Origin: Salticus scenicus
Taxonomy: Eukaryota > Arthropoda > Arachnida > Araneae > Salticidae
Assembly: GCA_963930645.1 (NCBI GenBank)
Contig: OZ005648.1
Location: 107,867,667-107,931,666 of the forward strand
Length of the DNA: 64,000 nucleotides
Reading direction: 5' to 3'
Shown one piece after another: positions 46,359 through 58,215 of this stretch. How positions within the stretch are numbered: position 1 is the first letter of the stretch; each line of letters begins with the position of its first letter. Under the pieces are notes generated by a model. That model ran no database searches, was not told the DNA's origin, and was given only the letters and a program-made list of their open reading frames with translations. A program made the position numbers and the translations under genes.

Positions 46359-46639
46359 AAAACCAAGGAAATGTTCAACGTCTTGAACGCCAAAAGGAAA
46401 AATTGGAAAGCAGACAATTGTTTCGGTAACATTTAGTTGAAGAAATGAGAGAGAAGTTCTCATATATACAGGAAAGCAATCGAGTTCTGATCAACCAATA
46501 GAATTACGTGGAATGTGGAGGATTGACCAATAGGGATTTGGGAAACACAAGTAGTGGAAAATGTAGAAGAAATTAAGAAAATGTGAACTAAATGTGAAAT
46601 TTCCAACAATCAGACAGATGAGGTGAAGTTCTTTGCTGA

Positions 46640-47034
46640 CTCCGTGATGCAGTTCAGCGCCAAAGACCAGACCCACGGATTGCGTAAAACTGGCAGTGTC
46701 ATCATAACAATGTGCCATCACATTCATCACACCTGACTCAAATATTCTTGGCGAAGCATGGAATTCCAGTCGTCCGCCAACCTCCCTACTCCCCAGTCAT
46801 GGCTCCTTGCGACTTCTGGTTGTTCCCGAAATTGAAAATGTCATTGAAAGGACCCCGTTTTCAGAGTAGAGATACGATAATGCAGAATGCGACGATGGAG
46901 TTAGACACCAACGCTGCACTAAGTGTGTGGAGGCGCAAGGGACCTACTTTGAAGGGGATTAGGATCCCAATCCCGCAAAATAACTAAGATATTTTTCTGG
47001 TCAAAGGTCGGATACTTTTTGAACAGACCATGTA
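46640..47034 (+). pseudogene. mariner transposase C-terminal relic
   Basis: A frame from about 46700 reads HHNNVPSHSSHLTQIFLAKH, then QPPYSPVMAPCDFWLFPKLK, the region around the second and third catalytic acids of mariner (D34D) transposases. The second Asp reads Asn (HHNN where HHDN is usual); the third (APCDF) is kept. A frameshift follows, after which another frame ends QGTYFEGD and stop (near 46940-46970), the normal mariner C-terminus. The 3' edge resembles a mariner end (CGGATACTTTTTGAACAGAC). The 5' part is missing, so the relic is inactive. Confidence 0.8.
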
Positions 47035-47466
47035 TAATTCTTGGGGCATCTATAGTATTTCGTGTCTATATATAGTTTAACATACATTGGTCATTTGTTA
47101 TGTATTGGTCAACATATTAGTTACATTCGTAAGCCGGAAACTAATAAATCGGTTATTTCTATGCACTGTTAGGAGAAAAACCATAATTTTAAATTTGATT
47201 CAATTAAAACAATTTGCAGACCTAAATCCGCTCAAGAACTCGATTTCATTGAAGCTTTTTGCATCTATAAAAACTTTAAATATATTGTCAATTGTGATTT
47301 CGCTGTACCGCATGTGTCTGATTGTTAGAAATTTTGCATTCAGTCCACATTCTTTTAATTTCTTCTAAATTTTTCACAACTTGTGTTTCCAAAATTCCTA
47401 TTGGTCAAAACACAACATTCCATGTAATTCTGTTGGATAATCAGAATTCGATTCGTCTCCGATATA

Positions 47467-47680
47467 CAGTCGGCAGCAAAAGCATCCGAACACTAGCCAA
47501 TAATCCCGATGTCGAAAAAGTACACTTAAAACTGTTTTGTTAAATAAATCCTTGTCGAATCACGTTCTTAGACTGACTAAGAACATGACTGGACAAGGAT
47601 TTGTTTAACAAAGTAGTATTAAGTGTACTTTTTTTAGACAGGGATTATTGCCTGTGCTCCGATACTTTTGCTGCCGACTG
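47467..47680. mobile_element. Palindromic mariner-type MITE, copy 1 (214 bp)
   Basis: It starts CAGTCGGCAGCAAAAGCATC and ends with its near-complement (GATACTTTTGCTGCCGACTG), with TA on each side. The whole element folds back around TTCTTAGACTGACTAAGAAC. A second member of the family lies at 53661-53873. Confidence 0.88.
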
Positions 47681-48011
47681 TATACGAGCACTTCTCTCTC
47701 TATCTATACGCTGAAGACGGTATGCTATATGCTACCGAAACAGCTGTCTGCTTTCCATTTTTTTCCCTTTGGCGTTCAAGAGGTTGAAGACTTCCTCAGT
47801 TTTAATAATCTCGCGCCAAGTCGTCTTTTTATACAAAATGCCACTATTAGTTTATGTAATAAGGAAAGGGCACGTGACGTCACTCGCAGTCAAATTATGG
47901 GTAAAGTGGCAAAACACTGGTATTTCCACCAATCCAGGTCGATCTTTTGCCACTCGAGAGTGGCAAAGATTGACTGACGGAGCTTTTGTTTGTAAACATG
48001 CCCTTCCTTAT

Positions 48012-49180
48012 AGGATACCCAAAATAATTTCAAAGCACTGCATTCTCTGAGAGGTATTCCTATAATAATATTTTAATATAGTTATTTTGTGCAAATCAGA
48101 ATAAAATTGATAATAATTATTTATATGTATAAAAAATGTGCTCTGCATAATGTAGTATGATTAGCATTAAGATTATAGGCAATACAAAAATATTCTAGTA
48201 CATTAATATCTATGACTGGAAATTGCTTGATCTGTATTTATAGTTGTATAAAGTGTTTTTAACACTTTTTAACAGTGGAAGGAACGCTGGGCTAAGTGTA
48301 TGTTCTAGAGTGATTAAAATTTGAAATAGTTTATCGTTCTGTTCGTCTCTAGTATCCGTAAATGTTTTCAGAATTTCTTCAAAATGATATTTTTTTAAAG
48401 TTTTCATTGACATGTTATTTTAAAATGGTATAAATAGCACAATATGTATGTGTACATGGAACCCAAAAAATGCCAATGGAATGTGCTCTATGAAGAGCAT
48501 TTTTGTGTCGAATATTTAAATAACTTTATGCTGCATAATTGACATTTATAATTCACACGCATAAAAAAATGTTTTCCATAAAATGTAGTATGATTAGCAT
48601 TAAGATTTATAGGGACACGCAAAAATATTTAGATACATTAAGGGCTATAATTGCATTTTCGTTTTTATGAAGCCTTTTAACGATGTTTAAGAGTGATTAT
48701 GATTTTAATTAGTCTGTCTGTCGTTTTGCCCGTCTGTGCAAGCTCTAGCACCTGTCAATATTTTCAGAATTTTAACAAAATGATATGTTATTCAAGTTTA
48801 CTGTGGCGTGTTCCCCATTTAAAATAATATGAATATCACAATTAGCTTGTGCACAGGGATTCCCAAAATAATCCCAATGCATTGCGTTCTATGAGAAGCA
48901 TTTTTATAAATCATATTTAAATAAGTTCGTACCACACAAATCATAGTGAAATTGGCATTTATTATTCACATAGGGGAAAAAGTGTTTTATATAGAATGGT
49001 ATGTTTAGCGCTCAGATTTACAGGCCTACACTCAAATATTCAGATACATTACGGGTTAAAATTGGAAATTGCTGGAACTATATATACTTCTGTTTGTGTT
49101 AAGTGTTGTTAACACTTTTCAACAATGCTTAACAGGGATCATAAATTTATTTATTCTATCTATCTGTCCATTGTGTGATC
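48012..49180. repeat. Repeat R430, tandem units (continuation)
   Basis: It resumes with ATAGGATACCCAAAATAA and TGAGAGGTATTCCTATAA, the continuation expected after 46358. Two more diverged units follow, with AACACTTTT-type starts near 48257, 48677 and 49088 (spacing about 410-430 bp). Shared words are GTATGATTAGCATTAAGATT, CAAAAATATTCAGATACATT and GGAAATTGCTGGA. Non-coding. Confidence 0.75.
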
Positions 49181-49189
49181 ACGTAGGGA

Positions 49190-49367
49190 AAAAGCACATT
49201 GAACGTTAAACAATGCAACGAGTACGTATAACTGGAAAGCATTAGTAATCTATGCGAAACGCATGAGTTTTCGTTCTTGTTTAATTTTAGCGTATGTTGC
49301 CAAATTGCAGGTGCTATTTCTACCGGGCGCCATTTTTTTATGGTTTAGGTTCTATGTTCTATCGCAA

Positions 49368-49408
<41 letters not shown>

Positions 49409-51200
49409 AGCAGTTTTTATGTGCAGTATAAGTATTTTTTTTATTTATATTAAATATATTGCAATATGTAATATGATTGCCGAAAAAAAAAGGGGAAGGG
49501 GGGAGCCATACATTGTCTATGGATGAAATTTCTTGTACAGCAGCAGCTTTATATGTTTGGCAGCACTACACAAAACAAAATTGACATATATTTCTTAAAT
49601 GCACAAAACCATGTTTCACATACAGTTATTTTGAAATTTATCTTTAATTTACAAAGGCATGCAAAAGAGCTCTGAAAGATTTGTGTTATATTTGTAAGTG
49701 GAAAGAAGAGCATTTCAAGTTATGTCCCTCTTTTCTCTCTCTTTCTCATGGTGTTAGTTTTAATTACAGTGTTCGGTACATAAAATCTGGTGGACGATAT
49801 ACAGGGCTAATCAAAATTAGTCAAACAAGTTTAATAAAACAGGATGGCCGACATTTTTCTGAATAATTTGAAGTAAATTAAAAAAATAAATAAATAACAG
49901 TCTTAAATGCTTAGGAATGTAGCTGCAACAACCAAACGGTGTTGAAGGGGCAGTAGCTCTTTTCATACAGAAGTGCAATTTAAATAAAAGTGTTTCGAAA
50001 ACCATTTTGAAACGTTTTTAAAGTACAATAAAAATGTTAAATACAGTACATTCTATCTTTGATCTTAAATTGCAAAAATTTGTCTTTATAGTAATGCATG
50101 GTAACAGAAAGTAGCTTATGGGGTATATCGTCCAACAGGTATGCTGCCATGCTGCAATTTCTCTCATTTAATAAGAGGCTAGAGCTCAGTTTCTATAATG
50201 TTTAATGAAAGAAAAAAACATGACACGCATGATAGCAAGGAAGAGAAACTATGTTGATTTCGTTTGGGTGCATATTGCCTAACATGTGGCGCTGGTATCG
50301 AGCAATTTAACCCCATTTACGGAAAAGCAATATCTCAACTTTTATAATATATAAAGACCTAAATTTGGCATGTGATAAATTTGGCTATTATAGAAAACTA
50401 TGTTGATTCGACTGAATGCATATCACTTCATACAAGTTGGATACCGAACCAGTACAAGCATCCAAGTCTTTAATGGAATTGGAAGCCAGCATGAAAGCCA
50501 GAGCATTTCATCACTAGGCGGACCCTTCTAAGAGGATAAAGTGAGAAATAAGGGGGTATACTGTTGCTGCGCAATTTCGAAAATTGGATTTCAAATAATA
50601 TTTCGTTAACCATATGTATATAAGCAGCTAGATTCGGTGAAACATAGTAAAGCATAGCAATTCCATCAATTATATTCAACAGAAAAGAATGTTTTCGCTT
50701 AATTTTGAGTAGCTGTCTATTGTCTATAAATTATATATAAATCATGTAGTTTAAATTTAGTATAGCATGGAAAACATATAGCATTACTTGAAATGTACTT
50801 CGAGCAATTTCCATGCGAAATATCTCCGAATTACTTTGTGAGACTCTGTAAAATAATTATGATGATGAATGACTAACTGAAATTTATGCGAAACATGCTA
50901 TTATTTTCATTTATTTTTGTTTCATGCAGTCTAAAGATGTTAAACAGTATTTACAAGGTATTACATCCACAGACGTGATGAATATGAATTATCTTGGAGG
51001 TAACTGTGCAGGACCCTCCCCCCCCCCCTTTTTTTTTTTTGTTTCAACAAAAAATTTCAAACAGCATCCTCGTATGATACAGATTCAAAATACTGAGCTA
51101 GACTTTATGTGTTCTTAAGTTATGCTGATAATAAACAGATACACACACAGAACAAACGCTAAAAATCTGATTTTCCGACTCAAGGAACTTCAAAATGTGA

Positions 51201-51234
<34 letters not shown>

Positions 51235-51440
51235 TAAAAAACACAAATTCAAATTTATTTAAAAAAAAAAAAAATCTACCATTTAACGGGTAAAAGGATG
51301 AAAAAACTGCTTTAAAATTAATATACATGCATCAAAAATTGCAATGTTCCCATCATTGTAGGTAGTCTTGTTATTACCTAAACAAAGATTCATTTCTGGC
51401 ATGTAAAAATGATAAATTTTACTTACATTTTGTTTGCCAA

Positions 51441-51471
<31 letters not shown>

Positions 51472-51600
51472 AAAAAAAAACTTTAAAATAATTTTAATTT
51501 TAAAAATTAATATTAAAATGGATAGTTGGAAAATTCTTTTTAATTAAAGAGAAAAAAAATCTGTATCTACTTTTAATTAAAATAATTGAAAAAAAAAAAA
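49190..51600. other. Non-coding stretch with microsatellites
   Basis: No gene is supported. It holds poly-A at about 49375-49407, poly-C then poly-T near 51017, an (AAT)n tract at about 51203-51232 and a (CA)n tract at about 51441-51467. Confidence 0.5.
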
Positions 51601-51605
51601 AAAAC

Positions 51606-52830
51606 TAGTATGTTGTGGCCACCACAAAACTTTATTCTATATTTTCCTATACAAATTCACTAAGTGCAAATGATTTATTAAAATTATCTAACATGGTGAA
51701 TGCAAATGCTCTTCATCTTAGTGAAAACTAATACGAAATATCCAAAGACAGACAGTTTGTCTATAAATAAAATCTTAAAATATACGTTTTTATAATGGTT
51801 ATCTCACATATCAAGTTTCGTACAGTTATATTCCATAGAAGTTGAGATATAGCCTTCCCGTTATCGATGAAATTTGCAGTATAGAAGCGCCATCTATTGG
51901 GCTATAAGCATCCACATTGAATCAGCAATATGACTCATAATGGCCTTCTCCCATATAGTTTGGTGATACGCGAAATAGAACCTGAAATATAGCCTTCCCT
52001 TAAAGTGCGGAAATCGTTTGAGGCAGCGCCACCTGTTGAGCGGTTGCCATCAAAAGTTGATAGGCACTAATTTATGTCAAAGTGCATCTACATACGAATT
52101 TATATGGAATTATGGGCAGTAGTTACTGAGATACAGCATACAGCCTTCCCTTAAACTGCGGAAATTGCTGTATAGCAGCGCCACCTGTTAGCCGATAAAT
52201 ATTCAAATTGAATCAGCATAATGTTTCATAATGGTCTTGTCACGTATCAAGTTTTGATTGATTATACGCAGAAGAACCTGAGATATAGCTTCCCTTTTAA
52301 TTACAGAAATCGCTGTATAGCAGCTCTACCTGCTGAGAAGTTGACACCAAAAGTTGATAGGCACTAATTTATGTCAAAGTGCATCTACATACGAATTTAT
52401 ATGGAGTTATGGGCAGTAGTTTCTGATACAGCCTTCCCTTAAACTTCGGAAATCGCTGTATAACAGCGTCACCTGGTGGCCTATAAGCATTCAAATTAAG
52501 TCATCATAATGTCTCATAATGGCCTTCTCACACATCAAGATTTGATTGGTTACACGTAATAGAGTCTAAGATATAGTATCCTCTTAAATTGCGGAAATTT
52601 CTGTATAGCAGCGCCACCTGTCGAACAATTGACACCAAAAGTTGATAGACACTAATTTAGGTAAACATGCATTTACTTATAAATTTATATATAATTCTGA
52701 ACTGTAGTTCCGGAGATACACTTGCCATAAAATTTTTGTCTCACAGACACACACACAAAGACAGACAAACATTTTCTAAAAATAGCCAAATCGTGTTCTA
52801 GACCTATCAAAATATGTAAATCCGTTGAAA
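51606..52830. mobile_element. CTAGTATG-ended element with central alternating array
   Basis: It starts ACTAGTATGTTGTGGCCACC, the same end as the element at 15829, and like it continues CTATATTTTCCTATAC. The body is the array at 51840-52720. The right side has CACAGACACACACACAAAG, CAGACAAACATTTTC and AAATCCGTTGAAAACCGG, an ending style like that of 16829-18150. No coding frame. Confidence 0.55.
51840..52720. repeat. Alternating A/B tandem array, six monomers
   Basis: A GCGCCACCTG-type core recurs at 51887, 52026, 52178, 52324, 52466 and 52611 (spacing 139-152 bp). Type A continues to TATAAGCATTCAAATTGA and TCATAATGGCCTTCTCAC. Type B continues to CACCAAAAGTTGATAGGCAC and TATGTCAAAGTGCATCTAC. 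Types alternate, so the unit is a dimer of about 288 bp present three times. Confidence 0.85.
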
Positions 52831-53099
52831 ACCGGAAGTCGAAAATTTTTAGGAAGTCAGTAATAAAAGCATTATAATAAAACTGATAAAAAATGCAAAG
52901 CACCATCTTGTTTTATTTACTTGTGATATTTTAAAAGCAAAACTTTTTGAAGAATTTTGGTGTTTTACATTTTGCTTATTCAAGCCTTTTTTTTTTTCAT
53001 TTTTTATGAATTATTAGCATTTAACTAAAATTGTGAGGTATTTCTGTATTATGTTTAACAACTATGCAATTTTCAAAATTTTAAAATGAAATTTTAATT

Positions 53100-53315
53100 T
53101 AAGATGGCTTCACGAGTGGTTGACAGATTCTGCTGTAGAAGCAGGAGGGGGGGGGGGGGGGGGACCTGGTTCGATCTTAGACCTAGTCGTCCTAAGTTTT
53201 TTGTCACTTTCTCCAAAACATGCGTAACTACAACGAACAATTTAGAATAACCCTAATAGTCCTAGAAGTAGGACCTTCGTATAGTCAGTTGGTCTTTATT
53301 ACCAAATACACACAC
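53100..53315 (+). mobile_element. SINE S1, divergent copy
   Basis: It has a head-like start (GGCTTCACGAGTGG), a poly-G insertion (53147-53163), the B-box-like TGGTTCGATCTTAG, CTAGTCGTCCTAAGTTTTT and CTAGAAGTAGGACC. It is more diverged than its direct neighbour at 53350. Confidence 0.65.
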
Positions 53316-53349
53316 CTAATTAAAGTTGTTTCAAGCTTCTAAAACCTAG

Positions 53350-53565
53350 TTTTAAACGTCAAAAACTTGGTAGATGTGAGATGCCAGGTTCGATCCCAGG
53401 TCACGCTCGTCGGCTGAGGCGTACAGAGTTTACCGCGGTTTTCACTGAAACTTGCGTAAATACGGGCTAGAGCCCCTTAGAAAGAAACCAGTGTAGAGCA
53501 CTCCTTCCAGGCCTAGGATTCCAGTGCAGTCAATTGTCCTCAATCCTAACACCATCTAAAACAAA
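53350..53565 (+). mobile_element. SINE S1, well-preserved copy
   Basis: Head TTGGTAGATGTGAGATGCC, B-box AGGTTCGATCCCAGGTCACG, then GTAAATACGGGCTAGAGCCC, TTAGAAAGAAACC, CCAGGCCTAGGATTCCAG and a CTAACACC end. Confidence 0.85.
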
Positions 53566-53660
53566 ACCTAGTTCGTTTTTTTTAAATAATTTAACCATTA
53601 CGACGTATTATTATGTTTTGATTTAAGAAAAATGAATAGTCCGAAGTGATTTTATTATTA

Positions 53661-53873
53661 CAGTCGGTAACAAAAGTCTCCGAACACTAACAAAAATTCC
53701 TATATAAAAAAAGTACACTTAATACAGTTTTGTTAAATAAATCCTTGTCGAATCTTGTTCTTAGTTAGTCTAAAAACAGGATTCAACAAGGATTTATTTG
53801 ACAAAATTGTATTAAGTATACTTTTTTAAGATAGGAATTTTTGCTAGTGTTCGGAGACTTTTGTTACCGACTG
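53661..53873. mobile_element. Palindromic mariner-type MITE, copy 2 (213 bp)
   Basis: It begins CAGTCGGTAACAAAAGTCTC and ends with the mirror GAGACTTTTGTTACCGACTG, flanked by TA on both sides. Inner landmarks AAAAAAGTACACTTAATAC and AATAAATCCTTGTCGAATC match the 47467-47680 copy, so both came from one family. Confidence 0.9.
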
Positions 53874-53879
53874 TACTAA

Positions 53880-54540
53880 TAAATAAAAATTTTAAATACA
53901 AAAATGAATTTGTGGAAGAATATCAAAAGAAAATTGTCTAGTGTCGCCCTCTATGCTTACAAATAAGCACTAAACCTTGACTTTTATTTTACATTTCTTT
54001 TATTTTGCATATTTTAAATAATAATTCATCTTCAAATTTTAAAATATTTTTAATTTATCATTGCAATTTACGGAGGAAAAAAAAGTTAGATGTGAATAAT
54101 AAAAGTTAAGAATATAACAAGCTTCATTTACAAAATGAAATAAGATTCCCCCCCCCCTCCCCCAAGGTCCCTAAGCTAAACAAATGGTTGGTACTGCCAT
54201 CCATAGACAGAAATTACTACTAAAAGTAAAAGGAAAAAAAAAAAAAAATAGCTTTGAATTTTCCAGTAGCGTACACCATTTATTGATTTATAACTCAAGT
54301 ACAAACACAGTCCTTTAAAAAATATTTCAAATTAAGGATAAAGAACATATTGCCTTAATAGTCCTTGATTTAAAGCAGATACTTTTTAATTATTTATTTT
54401 AATAAAAACTGAACTTGAATTTTGAAAGTATTTTATTTCAGGGATAAAATTACAATTAATTTTAAAGTTAAATGATGTAGGGTAAAACACAATAAATTAA
54501 GGATACAAGTCTTCTTCAGTCAGTCCAGCTATTTTTTTTT
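53880..54540. other. AT-rich non-coding stretch
   Basis: No gene; poly-C near 54148 and poly-A near 54236. Confidence 0.45.
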
Positions 54541-54544
54541 TTTT

Positions 54545-54870
54545 TAATTTGTCACTTACCATCTAATTTAAGGTCATTTTATTAGTATTTTTATACCTAT
54601 GGGCTAATGAATATGCAATGTGCAATGATAAATGCATCTACATCATGTACCATCTTTGTCTTCACACACTGTCTGCCCTCAACATACATATTTTTATTTC
54701 AATTGATTAGATTTTTAAGATAACAAGCATTGTTGATTCATTCAATCCATCTGTCTCATATAATGTTATATTTAAAGTGCTAGCAAGCTTGCATACAGAC
54801 AGAAAATTAATTTTATGCCTGAAAAATGTAATCGAACTGGAATGAAAATTCACAAATGGAGAACTTTTTT
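54545..54870 (-). repeat. Exon-like block, copy 1 of 3
   Basis: On the minus strand it contains a donor-like GATG/GTAAGTGAC at its 3' edge. It is the most diverged of three copies; the others are 58985-59285 and 59585-59895. Shared words on the plus strand are ACACTGTCTGCC, TGTTGATTCAT, TGCTAGCAAG and AGACAGAAAA. No continuous coding frame remains here. Confidence 0.55.
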
Positions 54871-55835
54871 TTTTCAAAATTCATATTCATCTACAAACAA
54901 AACAATTACACAACCCTTTTCTATATATATTCATATATCTCTGTAAAAAATTATCTCAGAACAAGGAGTGAACATGTGCAATAATAAAAATAAATTATTA
55001 ATTGTATATTAGACATAAAGCAAAGTAACATGATATCTAACATTCATATTTCTACTTGATTTTTTTTAGTAATTCTTTGGGTTCTAGCAGGAGGAAATAT
55101 ACAAAATTAATAAAGTTTTTTAAGTCTTCTTATTGAGGATTATTAAATAACAAAATAAATAAATATTTAAAAATCTACATTAAAAATGGATTATGTTTCA
55201 GACAGGAATATATATAAATCAATTTTTAGGTAAATATTGGTCATATATAATATCAGGGTTGGGTTTTAGACGTCAAAAAGGGGTTTTTGACATGACAAGG
55301 GTTTAAACCGTCAGAAACCTCTTACCGTCACAAACCTGCATTTTCAAAATGAAAATCTATAAATGAGCTAGAATCTGGTTAGAAGTAGGAATTAGTTGCC
55401 ATATACAAGTGAATAGCTAAATATTATGCAGTTTATAAATTAAAAAATCTTAAAACAATTTGTAGATAATTAAAATTTAGGTAGATATGCTGTTTTATGA
55501 CCTAAGAAATATGTACAAAGTATGCATACACATATTTTGTATGTTTATTTATATTAATATTTAGGAAATTCTGAAATTCCAAAGTTACTTATGAATTTTT
55601 TCACATAAGCCATGAAAACACAGGAATACTGTTTTTTTTTTTTCTTTCAGTAAAACATGTGTAGACAGTAAATTAATATGGATTTGAAAATAATTATATT
55701 TATAATCTATATTTATTACACTTATTTATTAATAATTTTTCATCTATTTATTGTTATTATTGATTGTATAAATATTTGTACCTGTTTATTGCTTGGACTA
55801 TTGGTGTTTGGTATTTTGGGAGTAAGGCTGATTGA

Positions 55836-56035
55836 CTACTCTAGGATCTTAGGCCTAAAAGGGAGTGCCCTCCGTGGGGGTCTTTCTAAAGGGTCCTAGC
55901 CAGTATTTATACAAGTTTTGGAGAAAACCACGAAAAACTCTGAACGGCTAGGCCGACGAGTGCACCCTGGGATCGAACCCGGCACCTCACATTTACCAGC
56001 TTTGAGCGTCGAACTGCTTGGCTGCTGGTGGGCCC
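55836..56035 (-). mobile_element. SINE S1 inside the outer hAT element
   Basis: On the minus strand it has the complete tRNA-like head (CAGCAGCCAAGCAGTTCGAC, B-box GGGTTCGATCCCAGGGT) and the body (TACTGGCTAGGACCC, CCACGGAGGGCACTCCC, AGGCCTAAGATCC). It is one of the least diverged copies in the window. Confidence 0.85.
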
Positions 56036-56478
56036 TACAGCTTAGACTAATAAATTTTTTAAAAATCTGTACGAGTAAATATTAAATTTATAACAATTTA
56101 TACACGTCCAGAAAGCATTCATATTTCTCTTGTCTCGCAATAATTATAAGAATTTCAGATGCAATTCAAGCTCGTTTAACATTCAGAATTATTCTTTTTT
56201 CTTAAAAACTTGCAATATCAACAGTCATTAAAAGAAGAACAAGATATATTTCTCTATAAAATATTTAAATACAAAATATTAGGCCTTGCATTTTTATTTT
56301 ACTGGTTAAATATATAATACTAAAAAAATTGAAATATATAATGTTGTATTGCAAATAAAATGATTTATCAATCAAAATGATCTATCAATGATTTATAAAT
56401 CATGAATTTTTAGAAGCCTAAAATTTTGTTTTTATATTAATCAAAATGTTATAATAATGTTTCTCCAAAAACATTAAT

Positions 56479-58215
56479 CAGGGTTGGTTTTTTGACGTCA
56501 AAAACTGGTTTTTGACGTGACATGTGTCTAAAACTGGTTTAAACTGTCAAAAACCATATGTGAAAAATCTAAATATAATGTCAAATGATTTTATGCATAA
56601 TTTTAAGTTGCAGTGTACTAAGTACATAAATTAACATTCATTATTTGTATAATATTTTTCTAGAAAAAAAAAATGAAATGTTAGGAAACATATCAATGCA
56701 TCATATCTTAAGGAAAGAGTGAACATTATTAAATCTTTTTCGTAAATTGTCCTAAAGCTATAAAAATTTGCATATATAGGTGGTAAATTATAATAATACA
56801 ATTAAGTATATTAAAAATTCTTTAAAACTAATTGAATAATAATTAAAAAAAAGAAATCAAAATTAAAATTTTTTTTAAATTTTTCTCCTAATTATTATTA
56901 TTAATTTTTCCTCTTCGCTTTAGCATTATTATGGTTTAAAAAAAATATATTAAATGTATTATTAGGTTATTATTTTGTGAATTCAATGGCAGGTTAATTT
57001 TTAAAATTATGTTAAGTGCTGAAATTTCAATGAAAATTTTTAGTATTCAAACATAATAGTTAAAAAAACAAAAAAATAATGCTGACTCTAGAATAAAAGA
57101 TCCCCTAGGGGGAATTCAATAAAAAGGGCAAACTATTTTCAAAAAGGGTATTATTTGCATAATTTGCAGTCTTGTATGTTATGATTTTTGCATGGGACAA
57201 AAGTAAATTACTAATTTTACATGCATATATGTTGGCTATTTGTGTTTGTTCTTCCATCCAGGAATGCTGTAAAACTATTGCTAGAAGGTTACATATCAGG
57301 ACGAAAAGTATTTACAGGCTTCTAACATATAAAATATTAGAAAGATCACTTGGTACTAATATGTTTTTAAAAGGGCCGCAAGGTGCTAAAAATGGTGGGA
57401 AAAGGGCCACTGGTTGTAAAATGTGTTTGAAAGAGCCACCAGGTGCAGCACCCAGCCAAATTAGCCTAGAGTTAGCACTAAAATATCTGGAGTGACTTCA
57501 TTCGAAATTTTAATGTATTTAATATTATATTTCAATGCATATATATATGTAGATTTTCATACCTTTAAGGCAGTAATTTACGAAATTCACCATCTCTTTC
57601 ATTAAAAATATATAATTAATTTAAAATTGCATTATGTAATTCATATTAAAATTTAGTTCAGCTAGTCATGTAATGCAATACCTCAAATTTTTAATCATGC
57701 AACATTATAACTCAAAATGAAAGAACATGATGCAATATTTAATTAATAGCACAAAAATTTCATTCATTGGAGTAAAATACTTATATCACCTTTTAATTAT
57801 CAATCAGCATATATTTAGTAGAGCTTATTTTTTTTAAAAACAAGACTGTAAAATTTTTATAACTTAAAACACAAAAAGTAGTTTACCTTAGAATATACAA
57901 ATTCCTATGTTCGAATTTTTGTTTTTTGTAAAGATATAAAATATAAATTTTTTGTACTTACATAGAAATCATTTGCATTCATAGGAAACAGATAATACAC
58001 TTCTAAGAATTATTTTTAACCATGAGAGGCATATAAATTAAACTCTCTTTTGAAAAATTACAATTTTTTATTTCTCTAAATATGACTACTTCATTGTTAA
58101 AATATACCAAGAAGTGTAAAATGTGAGGTTTTTGACACAGGGTTTTTGACATGACAGTTTAAACTGTGGTTTAAACCGTCAAAAACTGTCATGCGTCAAA
58201 AACCTGCCAACCCTG
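56479..58215. mobile_element. hAT-type element, inner (1.7 kb)
   Basis: The ends CAGGGTTGGTTTTTTGACG and TGCCAACCCTG are flanked by a perfect 8-bp duplication ACATTAAT (56471-56478 and 58216-58223). The subterminal zones repeat GGTTTTTGAC, ATGACAG and GTTTAAAC. It shares its ends with the outer element, so a related copy inserted into it. Imperfect 30-bp repeats (AAAAGGGCC...GGTGCTAAAA) lie at about 57368-57455. No transposase is recognised. Confidence 0.88.

Larger units (their letters stand above)
46366..47798. mobile_element. Long-arm inverted-repeat element with mariner relic in its loop
   Basis: The left arm (46366-46622) starts GGAAATGTTCAACGTCTTG then AACGCCAAAAGG. It is mirrored on the right at 47310-47460 and 47690-47798, the gap being a later MITE (47467-47680). 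The loop holds a mariner transposase remnant (46640-47034) and about 270 bp of AT-rich DNA. Confidence 0.65.
44725..47975. mobile_element. Nest of inverted-repeat elements bounded by 65-bp inverted arms
   Basis: The segment 44725-44787 (CTTTTCCACTCACGAGTGG to AGTGTTTTGCCCTGAG) is mirrored at 47903-47975 (CAAAACACTGGTATTTCC to CCACTCGAGAGTGG). The left arm resumes after two insertions at about 45962-46010 (GAGCGTGACGTCAGC to TTTCCTTATTGG) and matches, inverted, 47860-47900. The interval thus looks like one large inverted-repeat unit later invaded by the elements at 44788-45948, 46366-47798 and others. The edges themselves are small palindromes around CACTC..GAGTG. The class is unknown. Confidence 0.6.

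Noticed and set aside
57172..57495. 107-residue frame inside the inner hAT element as transposase
   Set aside because: No BED zinc finger, DDE core or hAT dimerisation motif; part of it is an imperfect 30-bp repeat.
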